64,000 bases of DNA from Pyropia haitanensis (GCA_008729055.1 SDUX01000004.1:6030559-6094558), one strand, 5' to 3'. Counted from the stretch's first letter, positions 34,588 through 45,951 are shown. Translations and numbers: made by a program. Notes: generated by a model from the sequence alone, not told the origin.

Positions 34588-35551
34588 CACCTTGCCGTCG
34601 CGCACGTCGGCGAGCGCATCGGGCGGCGGCACCCCCCCCCCCCCCCCCCCCCCCCCAGCGCCGCGTAGTGGTCCTCGAGGGCGTAAAAGTCATCAAAGCC
34701 CGCCACCTCCTGCGCGTGCGCAAAGCTGCTGAGCAGCTCCCGCCCGGCCGGGGTGTCCCCCCCCCCCCGCCGCGAGCGCCGCCAGCGCCGCCTCCATCGC
34801 GCGGATCGACGTGGACACCAGCGTCAGCGGGGGTAGGCGGCGAGCGTAAAAGCCGAGCGCGCCCAGCTCGGCTGCCGACAGCAGCGGCGTCTGGCCCGCC
34901 TCCAGCATGTTGGCCAGCTTGGGCCCGCCCGTCGCGGCGCCGACGGTGGCGAGCTCCGCGTGCGAGCGGGGGGCGTCGACAAAGGTGATCTCCGCGCCGG
35001 CCTCGGCAAAGAGGAGGCGCACGCGCGTGAGGGCCTCGTCCATGGAGAAGCGCGCCGCGTCGGTGCGGGCGACACGGACGGGGCCACTGTGGCGGCGGGG
35101 GTTGCGGGCAGCAGTTGAGCACAGAGCAATCGAACGTAGGGAACACCACACGTCAGACAGGCCCGTCAGCACAGCACTCGAGGAGTACAAAGTGGCAACC
35201 ACAAGCAGACCCCTCGAGCAAAGCGAGCCATCCCGGCACGCGTTCACCGCGGGGTGCAGGGCATTCTCACCGGCCGTCAGCCCCCAACCCCCCCCCCCCC
35301 CCATCCCCCCTCGAGTCTCGCCCCCCCCACCCCCACCCCCACACGTACCGGTCGCCCAACGCGCGGCTCGCATCCACCGCCGCCTTGACGCGCACCAACG
35401 CGGCCTGCCGGTCGACGACGGCCTTGCCCTTGGTGTGGCCACACCGTTTCGGCCACACCTGGTCCTCCACGCGCGTCCCCCCCCCCCGCCAACCCCACCG
35501 CCCCGCCTTGGCAGCGTTGTCACCGGCGCCCTCCCCCCCCCCCCAGCACAT
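34567..35551 (-). CDS. Isocitrate lyase/PEP-mutase superfamily enzyme, N-terminal half missing
   Basis: A TIM-barrel enzyme family (methylisocitrate lyase, carboxyvinyl-carboxyphosphonate phosphorylmutase and relatives) acting on C-C or C-P bonds of oxoacids. Exon A, ending at 35349, codes VEDQVWPKRCGHTKGKAVV, the family's EDQ-x-PK-x-CGH-x-x-GK active-site strand. Exon B, from 35086, codes RGPVRVARTDA (family ARTDA) and AGAEITFVDAPRSHAEL. A 262-nt intron (GTACGTG...CACAG) joins them in phase. A net frame change in the C run at 34758-34769 leads to GRELLSSFAHAQEVAGFDDF, the expected C-terminal helix. The end is uncertain because of the G/C run at 34630-34655; a TAG at 34569-34567 is the likely stop. 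The first four barrel strands should precede EDQ, but the stop of the next gene lies only about 65 nt upstream. Truncated gene, pseudogene or misassembly are all possible. Confidence 0.65.
35087..35348 (-). other. Intron of the PEP-mutase-like gene
   Basis: 262 nt, donor GTACGTGTGG, acceptor CCGCCACAG. It is supported by conserved family motifs on both sides and a CG|T (Arg) junction. Confidence 0.85.
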
Positions 35552-35554
35552 TCA

Positions 35555-36566
35555 TCAGTACGGGTCGGCCGGCGCCACCCGCCCCCCCCGCAGGCCGCTC
35601 CCCTCCCCCGCCCCCCCAACCGCCGCCGCCGCCGCGGCGGCCGCTTCGGCCCGCTCCGTCGCGGCCACCCCGACCGCCAGCACGTTGGCCACGTGCCCCA
35701 GCGTGCCCACGTCCGTCCGCCACAGGTCCGCCTTGGACCGCCGCACCCGCACCCGCGTCGTTGCGGCCGCGTCCGCCCGCACGCCGCCCGTGCCGTCGCG
35801 CGCCGCCGCGGATAGGTCGCGGACGTCGACGGCGAGGCGCGGCGTGTGGCCGCCGCGGCTACCGTCGACCACCACCAACGCAGAGCCAGCAGAGCCAGCC
35901 GCGGCGGCGGTGGCGGCGGCAGCGGCGCCATCCCCTCCCGCCCCCTGCGGCGACAGCGTCGCGCGCACCACCCCCGACGCGCGGTCCAGCACCACCCGGT
36001 CGACGCCGAGCGTGACGAGCGCGTCGGCGACCGCGGCGAGCGCCGCGCCGGGGCCGAGGCGGGTGAAAAAGGTCACCCCGCGCGCGCCGGTGCCGTCGTC
36101 TGCGGCGGCCGCCGGGGGGGGCGGGGGAGGGGCCGACGGCGCACCAGGACTAGAGCGGCGGACGCTGCCGCCGCCGCCGCCACCGCCGACCACGCCGTTC
36201 AAAGGCGGCGACAGCCGCGGCGAGATCACCCCAGGAGACACTGGGGACGACGGGAGGAGGGTGCCCGCGGCGCCGCCATGACCACCATCACCGCCGCGGC
36301 CGCCACCGCCAGCGGCGCCGCCAGACAGCCGCCGAAAAGGGGACGACAGCGTCCGCGACTTGGAGCGTGCAAACGGCCGACTGCTGCCGCCGCCGCCGCC
36401 GCTCCAAGGTGCCCCCCCCCCTGCGCCGCGGCGGCCGCTGCCGCCCGGTGAGGCGGGCGGGCCGCCCACGTCCCCATCGCCCGTGACGGCGGCGAGCGAC
36501 TCGCTGGCGCGGCGGCCGAGGCTGCTCAGCCGGCCAAGGCTGGCCCGAGTCCGACCACCACGACCG

Positions 36567-36598
<32 letters not shown>

Positions 36599-39143
36599 GC
36601 CACCACGGGCCGGCTGATGGTCACCGCGCTCGCCACCGCCGCCGCCCGGCGGGGCGTCCAGCTGGTAGGCCGTCACGAGGGTGCCGCTCGACCGTGGCGC
36701 CAGGCGTGCCGGGGACAGCGCCGAAACTGGCGCGCCGCCGCCGCCGCTGCCTGGCCGCCGCGGGGATGGTGGCACCTCCCGGTCGCCGTGGCGCGGTGAC
36801 GGCCGCTGCGGCGCCGGCGACGAGTCACCGCTGTCGCTTGGCCGTCGGGGTGACGATGGGACCGACTCATCAACCGTAGCGCCACCGGCAGGGGCGGCCG
36901 CCGCGGTGGCGGCGGTGCTATCGACTGCCCCTCCCCCGCCCCCTCCCCCACCCCCCCCCCCGCGCTTGCCGCCATCGCGAGCGCCGCCCGCTCCGCCGCG
37001 GTCGGCGAACACGCCAAGGGCGCGCTCACGCGGCGGCGGCCGCCGCCCTCACCGCTCGATCGGCGGCCAAACGGCGCAGAGGAGCGGGCGCGGCGGCCCG
37101 GCCGCCGCGGCGACACCGCCGCGCCGCCGGAAGCCTCCTCCCCGCCCGAGTCGCCGACGTCGCTGGCCGCCGCGTCTACCGACGGCGGCGCGGCGGCGGC
37201 CTCGTCCACGGGCGGCGCGCCACTCTTGCGCCGGTGCAGGCCGCCCGCGACGCGCGCGAGCGCGCGGCGGCCAGTGCTGCCACCCCCCCCGCCGCGGCTC
37301 CCACCCCAGCCGGTCCGCTCCGAAATGGTGGACCCGCCGCTAACGGTGCTCAGGCTGGACGCCCCCCCGAGGCTCCCCGAGCTGCTCCGCGCCACGTCAG
37401 CGGCCAGCCCCTCACTCACAGCAGCCCCAGAGGCGCAGGTGCCCCCCCCCACCCGACGGTCGCTCCCACCGCCGACGACCGCGTCACGCGACAGCATGGG
37501 CGCGCCAGCGTCAGCGCTCTCGGCGGCCGCCGCGGCCGCCCAACTGCCCGAATGCGCAAACGGGGAGCCGCCGCCCCCTCCGCCCCCCCCACCGCCACTC
37601 CCACCGCCACCCCCAGCGGCCCAGGTGCCGCCGCCACCGGCTGACCCGCCGCCGCTGCTCCCGTCATTGGAACCGTCCGACAGGGAGCGCGGCGCAAGCG
37701 TGCCGCGCTCCCGCCGGTGTCGGGTCGGCGTCAGCGCCCCCCCCGTGGCGCGCGCAGCCAGCCACGCCGCGTCATCGCCGCGGTCGGGGGCGCCGGTGCG
37801 GCGCACGGGCGGCGGCGGCACCGGCGACGCCACCGTCGACCGCGAGTAGGTGAACGCGCACGTGTCCCGCTCGACGCCAATGGCGCCCCCGCCGCCGCCG
37901 CCGCCGACACCGCCGCTACCGCCGGTGGAGGTGGCCGAGCTCAGGGGCATGGCAGACCCCGGCGCAGGGCCCGCCACCGCGGCGCTGCTGCGGGCGCTGC
38001 CGCCGCCGCCCACTGGCGACGCGTTGCCCACACCGCCCAGGCGGGGCAGCGGCGGCGGCGGCGCCACCCGCCGGCGGTACGCCGCCGCGCGCTCGGCTGG
38101 GGTGGCGGCGGCCAGGTCGACGGTCGGGTAGGTGGGCGCAGCGACACTCTCCTCGTCCTCGTCAGAGGAAAAGGACGGTTCGCTGTCCACGTCATAGTCG
38201 AGGAACAGGCACGGCGCGGGCGGCGGTGGCACGGGCCGGCTCAGCGGCGACAGGGCACCAGAGGACGGCTGGTGTGGGTCCGCCACGGAGTTGAGCCCGC
38301 CGACAGCACCGCCGCTGCGGTAGTAGGGCGACAAACCCGCCAAGAGAGAGGTGCTCGGGCTGCTACTGCTGTTGGAGCCCCCGCCACCGGCTGTGCTGGA
38401 CCGACCGCGCATGCCACGGCTGCTGCCGCTGTGCGCCATGCCATCACTGCTGCTGGCGCTACGAACCAACCCGTTCATACTCCCGCTGCGCGCCATGCCG
38501 CCGCCGCTGCCGCTGCGCGCTAAGCCACCGCCGCTACCGCTGCGCGCCAAGCCGCCGCCGCTACCGCTGCGCGTCATCCCGCCGCCGCTACCGCAGCGAA
38601 CAATGCCAAAGCCGCTGCCGCTACGCACAAAGACGCTGCCGCTGCGCACCTGGCCACTGCCGCTGCGCATCAGGCCGACGCCGACGCCGACGCCGCTGCC
38701 GCTGCGCGTGAGCCGGGAGCCGCCGCCACCGCCGCCACCCGCCGCATCCGCAGCGTCCCCCCCCGGCGACGATGCGCCACGACGGCCGCTGCCGCCGCCA
38801 AACGTCGACGGGCTCCGGCAGAGCCCCCCCGCCCGCCCGCCCGCCACTGCCGCCGCTGCGGCGGCCATCCCCGCCGTCGCCGTGGCGCCCCCCCCCCCGG
38901 CGCGCCCACCCCAAACACCGCCAGCGACGCGGGCGTCAGCGCGAGCGCGTCGGTGCTCGACTCCTCCGACAGCCCCCCCCCCCCCCCACTCGACGGGATG
39001 GCAAACAGCAGGCCGCCATCATCCTCGCCGCCGCCCAGCGGGGAGGCACACACGTCGAGCAGCCGCCGGCGGGGGCGCTCGCCACCCGCCGCGGCGGCCA
39101 ACCACTCGCTGGGGGCCGCCGCGTCGGTCGCCCCCGCGCCGCT

Positions 39144-39190
<47 letters not shown>

Positions 39191-39426
39191 CAGGCCCGCC
39201 GCGCCTGCCACACCGCGGCGAGCTGGCGGCGGCGCCCACCCCGACTGGGGACCCCCACGCGGCGGCGGCGGCCACGGCGGCAGCGGCGGCAGCGTCGGCG
39301 CCCCACGCGGGGCTGTCGGCAGCCGACGTTGCGTCGCCGCCGGGGGATAAGGCCGCCGCCAACGACGCGACGCGCTTGCCCCGGGGGGGTCGCTGCCAGC
39401 TGCCGGCCGGAGCTGCTGGCGCCCGC

Positions 39427-39482
<56 letters not shown>

Positions 39483-39766
39483 TGGTGTGGACGCCGCAGC
39501 GGCCCCCGCCGCGTCGTCCGCGCCGCCCCCCCCCCCCGGGAGCTGCCCCCGTCCACCACCTCCCACATCCGCCGGAGCGTATGCACGCCGCGCGGTCGGC
39601 TGCCGCCGCCGCCGCTGCTGCGGCGGCCGCCGTCGCCGCCGCTGCCGCTGGCGCCGCCGCCGCTGCGGCGGCCGCCGTCGCCGCCGCTGCCGCTGCCGCC
39701 ACCGCCGCTGCCGCCGCCCCGGGGCGGCCGCCACGCCGGCGGGCCGTCCGCATCATCCACGTCCAT
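35555..39766 (-). CDS. Large Ser/Gly-rich protein with RSGSG repeats and a KA1-like C-terminus
   Basis: About 1400 residues from the ATG at 39766 (MDVDDADGPP), read through three apparent single-base losses at the C runs near 39527-39538, 38888-38899 and 36936-36963. Coding-like text continues on both sides of each. Between about 38710 and 38400 a basophilic repeat R-S-G-S-G recurs about ten times (LTRSGSG, LMRSGSG, LARSGSG, MARSGS), and further SP-rich basic stretches follow (SPRRP, RTLSSPFRRLS). The last 150 residues read VTFFTRLGPGAALAAVADAL, LAVDVRDLSA, TRVRVRRSKADLWRT. This order resembles the KA1 domain of MARK/AMPK-type proteins, a phospholipid-binding or autoinhibitory fold. No kinase domain is visible. 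Likely a disordered, heavily phosphorylated membrane-associated or signalling protein; this function is inferred. Confidence 0.6.
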
Positions 39767-41438
39767 GGCGGCCGCCGCCGCGGGGGTGACCGCCCCGCCA
39801 CCAACTGCCCGCGGCGCACGCCGGGCGTGTCCCGCGGGCGCGTGCTCACACACTCACGCAAAAAAAAAAAAAAAATAGTGCACACCGGGGCGGAGCGAGA
39901 CGGTGGGGTCCACGACGCACCCGCGGCGGAGAGCACCCGCTTCGTGGAGTGAGGCGCGGCCTCGCACGGGTCGCCGCACCCAGGCACACCCCCTGCCCTC
40001 CCCCCAGCGTCACGCCCCCCGTGTTGCCTGCCCGCAGACGCCCCCGTGACGGCTCCCCGTGCGCAACGCGGGCGGCGATGCACGCACCGGCAGTCGTTGA
40101 CAGCGGGTCAGCCCACTCCCACAGCCACCCCCCCCCCCCGCCATCATGGGTGGCCACGGCCTTCACCGCGGGGTTCCGCCCAAACCGAGGCGCACGCCGC
40201 GTCGGGGCGGCTTGCGCGCGGCGTCGCCGTGCCCCTCGCGCCACGCCCGCAGCCCGCCGGCAGTGTCATTCCCCCTGGGGAAGGGGAGCCCCCAGCAGCA
40301 ACCTGGCCGAGATGAAAGCAGCGGCGTTCAACCGCAGGGGTCGGAGAGGGCCGCTGGGGAGAGGGGTGACCCGGCCGCCCCGGCCGGGGCGAGGAGAGGC
40401 GGGAGGAGGCGGGGGACAAGCGATGGACAGCGCGGCTCGCTGCCGTCGACGGGTTCAGGCGCCCGCCCTTGATGGCGGTTGTGGCCGCCAGTGAAGAAGC
40501 AGGAGAGGGGGGTGAGGGGGGGGGGGGCGGGGAAGCGCCATCCCGGTACCTACCGCGCTGCGGGAAGCGCAGGCGCCAGAGGTGGCCGCGTGAATGTGGA
40601 AGAAAGTAGCTGCGAGGCGTCGTTGCCGAGCGCCTGATGAGCTGTGGGCGGCTGATCGCCACGTGGCTGACCAGGATGGAGCGATACTGATCCGAAAAAC
40701 GCATTTTCTCGTTGAAGGATGTCCGACACTTGAGTACGTTCGGCGGCAAGGCTTCCCGCCAAGTTGCGGCGGACCGGTGGCCAAACGTCGCGATTTTTCC
40801 CGTATCGCTCACGCCCCGGAGCGCCGGGGTGCGCTCCTCGCTGCCCGCTCTCCCCCCCCGCCGGCAACAATGCACTCCCCTTGTACTCCCGAGAGGGGCG
40901 TGCGCTGGACGGGCGCATCTTGTGTGGGGAGGAGCGCGAGCAGCGCACGGCGCTGCACACGCACCTGCCAGCGACGGACCGTGGCTGTACAGTCGGAGAG
41001 CGACGGGGAGCGGTCCCCGGCATGACCTGCTGACGCCCGCTGACTTTGACACCCGGCACGTTTTGTATCTCCCGTTGGCTCGGCCGCGCCGTCGTCATGG
41101 TGTGCTGCTACGCGCCTCGTCAAGGGGGCGCCGGTAGCGCGTTGGCAAGAGCGGTGCGTACACGTCGGTATCGGGATGCCGGTGGTCCGCCAGCGCCGAG
41201 GCGGAGCGGCGTAACTGGCACGCGCACCCGCCAGTGGAGCTGCTGGCATCCTATCCAGCTTGGCGCGATGCGCTGTGCCGTCGGCGGTGCGGGGCACCCC
41301 CGCTGTGGCGCTGGCGGCGGGTTCCTTGTCGTTGGGCGACGGCGTGCGCCGTCGCCGCCGTGAGAAGGGGGCTGCATCCCTGTCACACCGCCGCTCAGGC
41401 GCCGCGGCCGTGGCGCCAGAGGGGAGCCGAGGATGGCC
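39767..41438. other. Upstream region between KA1-like and subtilisin genes
   Basis: A 16-base A run (39860-39875) lies 94 bp upstream of the KA1-like start and reads as poly-T on its coding strand. The rest has mixed composition. A 302-codon minus-strand frame (41052-40144) lacks codon bias or motifs and was not accepted. Confidence 0.4.
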
Positions 41439-41447
41439 CTATTTAAG
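41439..41447 (+). promoter_or_regulatory. Candidate TATA box of the subtilisin gene
   Basis: CTATTTAAG in otherwise GC-rich DNA, 221 bp before the start codon, followed by a GGGGCGGG box. Position and composition fit a core promoter; no transcript data are available. Confidence 0.4.
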
Positions 41448-41667
41448 GGGCGGGCCCGCCCGTTGGGAGGGGTGCGACGCAACTCGCATGGCCGACCACC
41501 CCTACCGCCAACCGCCCGCGCAGACGCCATCCTTGTTTCCCCTCGGCTGTCTGGCTGCGCACGTTGTTCCCACCTCTGTCTCTCTGCCAACGACCTTCCT
41601 CCCCCCCCTGCCGCGGCCACCCTCACCCCCCCCCTCTTCCCCCAGGCTTACTTCCCCCGGATACAAG

Positions 41668-42843
41668 ATGGCATCTCAGGCGACGGACGTCGGGTCCACC
41701 GACCCTCCGATCAAGGTGGCAATTCCTGAAGTGCAGTACACGAGCGCCGCTCCCGGCCAGGCGGCGGCGCGCAACGTGGTCCGTTTCGCGACCGACGTGG
41801 ACGACGTGAAGGCCACGCCACTGTTTGCCGGCCTCGACGGCGACGGCGTTCGCGTCGCGGTCATTGACACGGGCATTGACGTGGACCACCCCGCGCTCGC
41901 CGGGCGCGTCGACATGGCCGCGTCGCGCAACTTCTCGCCGAGCGAGCCCACGCTCGGCGCCGCGGACATTGCCGACGTGGATGGCCACGGCACGCACGTG
42001 GCGGGCATCATTGGCGCGCAGGATACGGGCGCGGTGATGTGCGGCATCGCGCCCAAGGCGACGCTGGTTGTGCTCAAAGTGTTTCACCAGGACGACACGG
42101 AGCTGGGCGCGGTCACCCGCGCCATCCGCCACGCGATTGAGCAGCGGGTGGACGTCATCAACCTGTCGCTTGGCATCCCCGTCGACCAGACCGCGTACGA
42201 GCGGTTCAACTGGTACACCGCCCAGCAGTACACGGCCCTGCAGGACGCGCTGTCGGCGGGCATCATCGTCGTCGCGTCGGCGGGCAACCGCGGGGTCCAG
42301 TACGTTGACGGCCGCGAGTTGCGGTCCACGCTCAACGAGATCAACCCGCCGGGCTCGTTTGGCGGCCTCATCACGGTCGCCTCCCACGACGACGCTGGCC
42401 GCCGGTCCACCTTTAGCAGCATGGGCGGGGAGCTCGACCTGATGGCCCCCGGCGAGGTGTACAGCACGTGGCCCCGCGGTGTGCCTTACCGCCGCCGCCC
42501 CGGCCGCGACTATGAGCACCTGACGGGCACGTCGATGGCGGCGCCGCTGGTCGCGGGCCTCGCCGCACTGCTCGTTCAGGCGGGGCGGGCGGGGGCCAAC
42601 CGGCAGGGCCTGTCGCCCCGCCTCGCCCGCCGGCTGCGCGACACCAACTTTCGGGCGCTCAACACGTACGAGGTGCGCGAGACGCTCCGCTTCCTCGCCG
42701 ACCGCCCGCACGGACACAGCCGGGAGGACGGGTACGGGCCGCTCAGCGCGGTGTACCGGCTGGTCAAGACGACGGTGGCGGAGGAGCAGCTGTCAGTGGG
42801 GGGGGGGGGGGGGGAGAAGGCCGTGGAGGGGGCGTCGGCGTGA
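41668..42843 (+). CDS. Subtilisin-like serine protease (S8), intracellular type
   Basis: 391 residues with the complete catalytic set: Asp67 in AVIDTGID, His107 in DGHGTHVAG, oxyanion Asn207 in ASAGN, and Ser289 in GTSMAAPLVAG. The start is the ATG at 41668 (ACAAG before it). There is no signal peptide, and the N-terminal segment before the catalytic domain is only about 50 residues, short for a classical propeptide. A secreted zymogen is therefore unlikely as modelled; the layout resembles bacterial intracellular subtilisins. The C-terminal 40 residues are Gly-rich and basic. Codon use matches the neighbours, so any transfer would be old. Single exon, convergent with the MYND gene. The substrate is unknown. 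Confidence 0.92.
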   Translation: MASQATDVGSTDPPIKVAIPEVQYTSAAPGQAAARNVVRFATDVDDVKATPLFAGLDGDGVRVAVIDTGIDVDHPALAGRVDMAASRNFSPSEPTLGAADIADVDGHGTHVAGIIGAQDTGAVMCGIAPKATLVVLKVFHQDDTELGAVTRAIRHAIEQRVDVINLSLGIPVDQTAYERFNWYTAQQYTALQDALSAGIIVVASAGNRGVQYVDGRELRSTLNEINPPGSFGGLITVASHDDAGRRSTFSSMGGELDLMAPGEVYSTWPRGVPYRRRPGRDYEHLTGTSMAAPLVAGLAALLVQAGRAGANRQGLSPRLARRLRDTNFRALNTYEVRETLRFLADRPHGHSREDGYGPLSAVYRLVKTTVAEEQLSVGGGGGEKAVEGASA

Positions 42844-43335
42844 GGGCGCCGACCGCCGAGGCGAGGTGAGCGGGAGGATGGCAATGAACGGGCGGCCGGG
42901 CCGCCGCTGAGCTGATGGGACCATGCGCGTACTGTTCTTGCAGCGTGTTGAACAGAAAGCAATGCACTGAGCACGCTCCACGGGGCCCTCATCCACCCCG
43001 CACCTCACCACGACGGTTCGTGCGCCACGCAGGAAAAGCAATACGCGCCAGGTCCACCCAGCAAGAAGCAACCCGCGCGGGGTCCACCCCGCTCCCCGCC
43101 ACCAGTCGGGGTCTCGCAACCGCCCGCCGACCTCCTCCCAGGGTGGTGGTCACGACGGTGGCGCACGAGGTGCCGTGTTAAAGCAGAAATGCACCCACTC
43201 CGTTCATTCCGCCCCCCGCCTCCCCACCCTGTGACTCATCAACGCGCCGTGACGGGGCCACAGCCCCCCGCCCCGCGTCCGCCTCGGTACGAGATCTGTC
43301 TCTGGGCGCGCGGCGCAGCATCCGCATCGCACACG
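42844..43335. other. 3' flanks of convergent genes
   Basis: No gene or repeat of note. Confidence 0.5.
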
Positions 43336-45951
43336 CTAAAAGTGCAAGTGGGTCACGCCTCCGCCCAGAGCCTGAATCACGTCCTCACACACCAGCAGCG
43401 GGTTGCAATCTGGCAGCAGCCGTCGGAGGGCGCCGGCAGAGCCCGCGGGAAACCCTGCTAAACCGGCACCGCTGTTGCCGCCGCCGTCCCAGCCGTCGTC
43501 GCTGCTGCCGCGACCGCCGCAACTACCGCCGCTGCTGTTTCTGCGGCCGCCGTCCGCGCCGCCGCTGCTGCGGCCGCCGCCGCTGCTGCGGCCGCCGCCG
43601 CTGCTGCGGCCGCCGCCGCTGCTGTTTCTGCGGCCGGTGTCCGCGCCGCCGCTGCTGCGGCCGCCGCCGCTGCTGCGGCCGCCGCCCATCGTCCGGTTCA
43701 TGTGCTCGTACGCGCGCACCAGCAGGCGGACCTTGAGGGTGGGCGGGTCTGTGGGGTCCTCGGGCGGCCGTACCACCCGCACCGACTGCATGGACACGAC
43801 TGGGACGGGCGCTCGGGGTACCGCCGTCACCGTACCCGCCGCGCGCCACGCGCGCACCTCGGCCGCGACCGACGGGTCCAGCGGCTGGGCGGTACGGCTC
43901 GAGATGCTCGCCGCCGCGTTGAACGCCGCCACCATCGAGTCGTCCGAGTCAGACGCCCCGTCGTCCGCGTCGACCGCGCCGGCGCGCCCATCGCGGCCAG
44001 GGGCGGAGCGAGGTGCCGGCGCGGCCGCGTCGGGACGGGCGGACGCGCCACCCATCGACGGGGCAATCGCCGGCGGCTCCGCGTCCGCGGCGAGGGGCGC
44101 GAGGCCCAACGACTTTGGCCCAAACGACATGACGTGCGGCGGGTGCACCCGGTGGATGACGCGGAGCATACGCCCATTGTTCTTGGCGAGCGGCGCCTCC
44201 AGCGTACTCCGGGGCACCGCCCCCGGCCAGTGGGCGTACGCCTCGGCCGGGGCAAGCACCACCGCCCCCGACGCTCGCTCAACGAGGCACACAACGTCCC
44301 GCAGCTGGAGGCCGGCGGCCTCCACCTGCCGCGCCTTGGCCGCCGGCCACTTCCAGTCCGTCTTCCAGTTGCCCGAAAAGTCCTCCTGCGTCGCGGTGTA
44401 GAGCGCCCGACGGGCTCGGAGGCGGGGCGCCGCCGCCGGCGCCCGCGACGTGGAGCTGCTCGCCGCCTGCCGCGACTCCTCCGCCTTGACCGCCTGGTCG
44501 CCCAGGCGGGCCCACCCGGGGCAAGCCCGCTTGTGATGCGCCCACGACGCCGAGGAGCACGCGGCGGAGCAGTAGAGCGCCACCGAGCACTTGGAGCACC
44601 GCTTCACGGGGCTGTCGGGCGCGTCCGCGGCGTGGTCATTGCCGCAGCCCCAGCAGCGGCCGGCGCTCGTGCCCAGAAACTGGACACACGATGGCGGGCA
44701 CGGCGCGGGGGCCCACGGCGTCGGCTGCGCCGCGCCACGGGCGGCCCGGGAGGTGCTGCCGCCCAGCCGATAGAGCGCCTGGAAGGTGCTCCCGAGGCGC
44801 GTCCCGGTCACGGGAAGCCACGCGAGCCGCCACTGGGGCTTGGCGTCGAGCAGAGCCGCCGGCACCGTGTGCGACACGGACGAGTCCGCACCCAGTGCAA
44901 CGTGGAGGGCCAGGTTGGCCGCGCGGGGCACAAAGTCGGGCGGCGCTCCCGCCGGCGGAGCGGTCGCGTAGCGAACGAGCAGGTCCGCCACGTCGGTGGC
45001 GGGTGGGCGTGCCAGCCCCTGCCACACCACCCCGTAAACGCAAAAAAGGGACAAGATGGTGTCGGCGAGCTCCGTGTCCCGGCCCATCCACCGGTCGAGC
45101 TTGACCAGCAGCCGCGGCACCGCCGGGATGGCCCGGAAGTGGGGCGCATCCACCGTCACCAGCTCCTTGAGGACTCCCAGCAGCTGCAATAGCAACGACG
45201 ACGCGGCGCCTGTGACAGCAGGCAACGGGGTCAGCAGCGAGCTCATGTGGCGGACAACCTGCGCCATCACCTCTGGGACGGTGGAGAGGAGCTCGCGCGG
45301 GCAGACGGTGGCAAACACGACCAGGCTCTGCACCCGATCCTGGACAGAGTACGGCCGGTCGACCACGACGGAGAGCCACTCCGCAGCCATGGTAAGGACC
45401 AATGGCGCCGCTGACGCGAGCCGCGTCAGCCGCGCCCGCCGGGTGGCGTCATCATCCGCCGGCGCGCACTGCGGCGTGCGGCGTGCTACACCGCGGCCGC
45501 CACCACGGCGGCCAGAGGCTGGCTTGTCCGCAACGCGGTGGATGAGTACCTCGAGCAGCGTCACGTACATCTCGAGCGACGGGACCTTACGGAGGCAGTC
45601 GGGTGTGTAGACGGCGGGCAGCGACGCGATGAGGCGGTCCAAGATGGCGTCGTCGCCACAGTGACACATCCGGGTGACCTCTTGCAGCGCAATGCACCGG
45701 TTTTGGGTGCAATTGTACAACGTATCGTGCGCACGGTTGTCCGGGTCTTCCTCCCTGCCCACGCTGTGGATCAGATTCTCGACGTAGAGGATGAATCTGT
45801 CGACGAGGACGATGGCGGACGACGGCTCGGCCAGCATCGTGTGGCAGGTGGCGGGCGTCAGGAAGTTGAGCACGGAGCTCAACTCGTACGGCGGAGAACC
45901 GTCCACGAGCTGCCAAAACGGGTCGTGCATGGCGGGGAAGGGGGTCGCCAT
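43336..45951 (-). CDS. MYND zinc-finger protein
   Basis: 871 residues from the ATG at 45951 (MATPFPAMHDPFWQLV). The frame is open 72 codons further up, but that part is Pro/Ala-rich. Residues 1-420 are helical and Leu-rich, with Cys/His such as MCHCGDD, and may form an ARM/HEAT-like scaffold. A MYND finger at about 431-478 shows CWGCGN, then CSKCSVALYCSAAC, then W-x-x-H-x-x-x-C, the complete Cys/His set for two zinc ions. MYND fingers bind Pro-rich peptides and occur in chromatin and signalling proteins. Near the C-terminus a Gly/Ser/Arg repeat (GGGRSSGG, several copies; 43500-43690) precedes a conserved-looking end (LVCEDVIQALGGGVTHLHF). Single exon. The exact cellular role is unknown. Confidence 0.85.
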   Translation of the reverse strand: MATPFPAMHDPFWQLVDGSPPYELSSVLNFLTPATCHTMLAEPSSAIVLVDRFILYVENLIHSVGREEDPDNRAHDTLYNCTQNRCIALQEVTRMCHCGDDAILDRLIASLPAVYTPDCLRKVPSLEMYVTLLEVLIHRVADKPASGRRGGGRGVARRTPQCAPADDDATRRARLTRLASAAPLVLTMAAEWLSVVVDRPYSVQDRVQSLVVFATVCPRELLSTVPEVMAQVVRHMSSLLTPLPAVTGAASSLLLQLLGVLKELVTVDAPHFRAIPAVPRLLVKLDRWMGRDTELADTILSLFCVYGVVWQGLARPPATDVADLLVRYATAPPAGAPPDFVPRAANLALHVALGADSSVSHTVPAALLDAKPQWRLAWLPVTGTRLGSTFQALYRLGGSTSRAARGAAQPTPWAPAPCPPSCVQFLGTSAGRCWGCGNDHAADAPDSPVKRCSKCSVALYCSAACSSASWAHHKRACPGWARLGDQAVKAEESRQAASSSTSRAPAAAPRLRARRALYTATQEDFSGNWKTDWKWPAAKARQVEAAGLQLRDVVCLVERASGAVVLAPAEAYAHWPGAVPRSTLEAPLAKNNGRMLRVIHRVHPPHVMSFGPKSLGLAPLAADAEPPAIAPSMGGASARPDAAAPAPRSAPGRDGRAGAVDADDGASDSDDSMVAAFNAAASISSRTAQPLDPSVAAEVRAWRAAGTVTAVPRAPVPVVSMQSVRVVRPPEDPTDPPTLKVRLLVRAYEHMNRTMGGGRSSGGGRSSGGADTGRRNSSGGGRSSGGGRSSGGGRSSGGADGGRRNSSGGSCGGRGSSDDGWDGGGNSGAGLAGFPAGSAGALRRLLPDCNPLLVCEDVIQALGGGVTHLHF

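Noticed and set aside
40144..41052. 302-codon minus-strand frame
   Set aside because: No codon bias, no domain, and it lies in the upstream region of the subtilisin gene.
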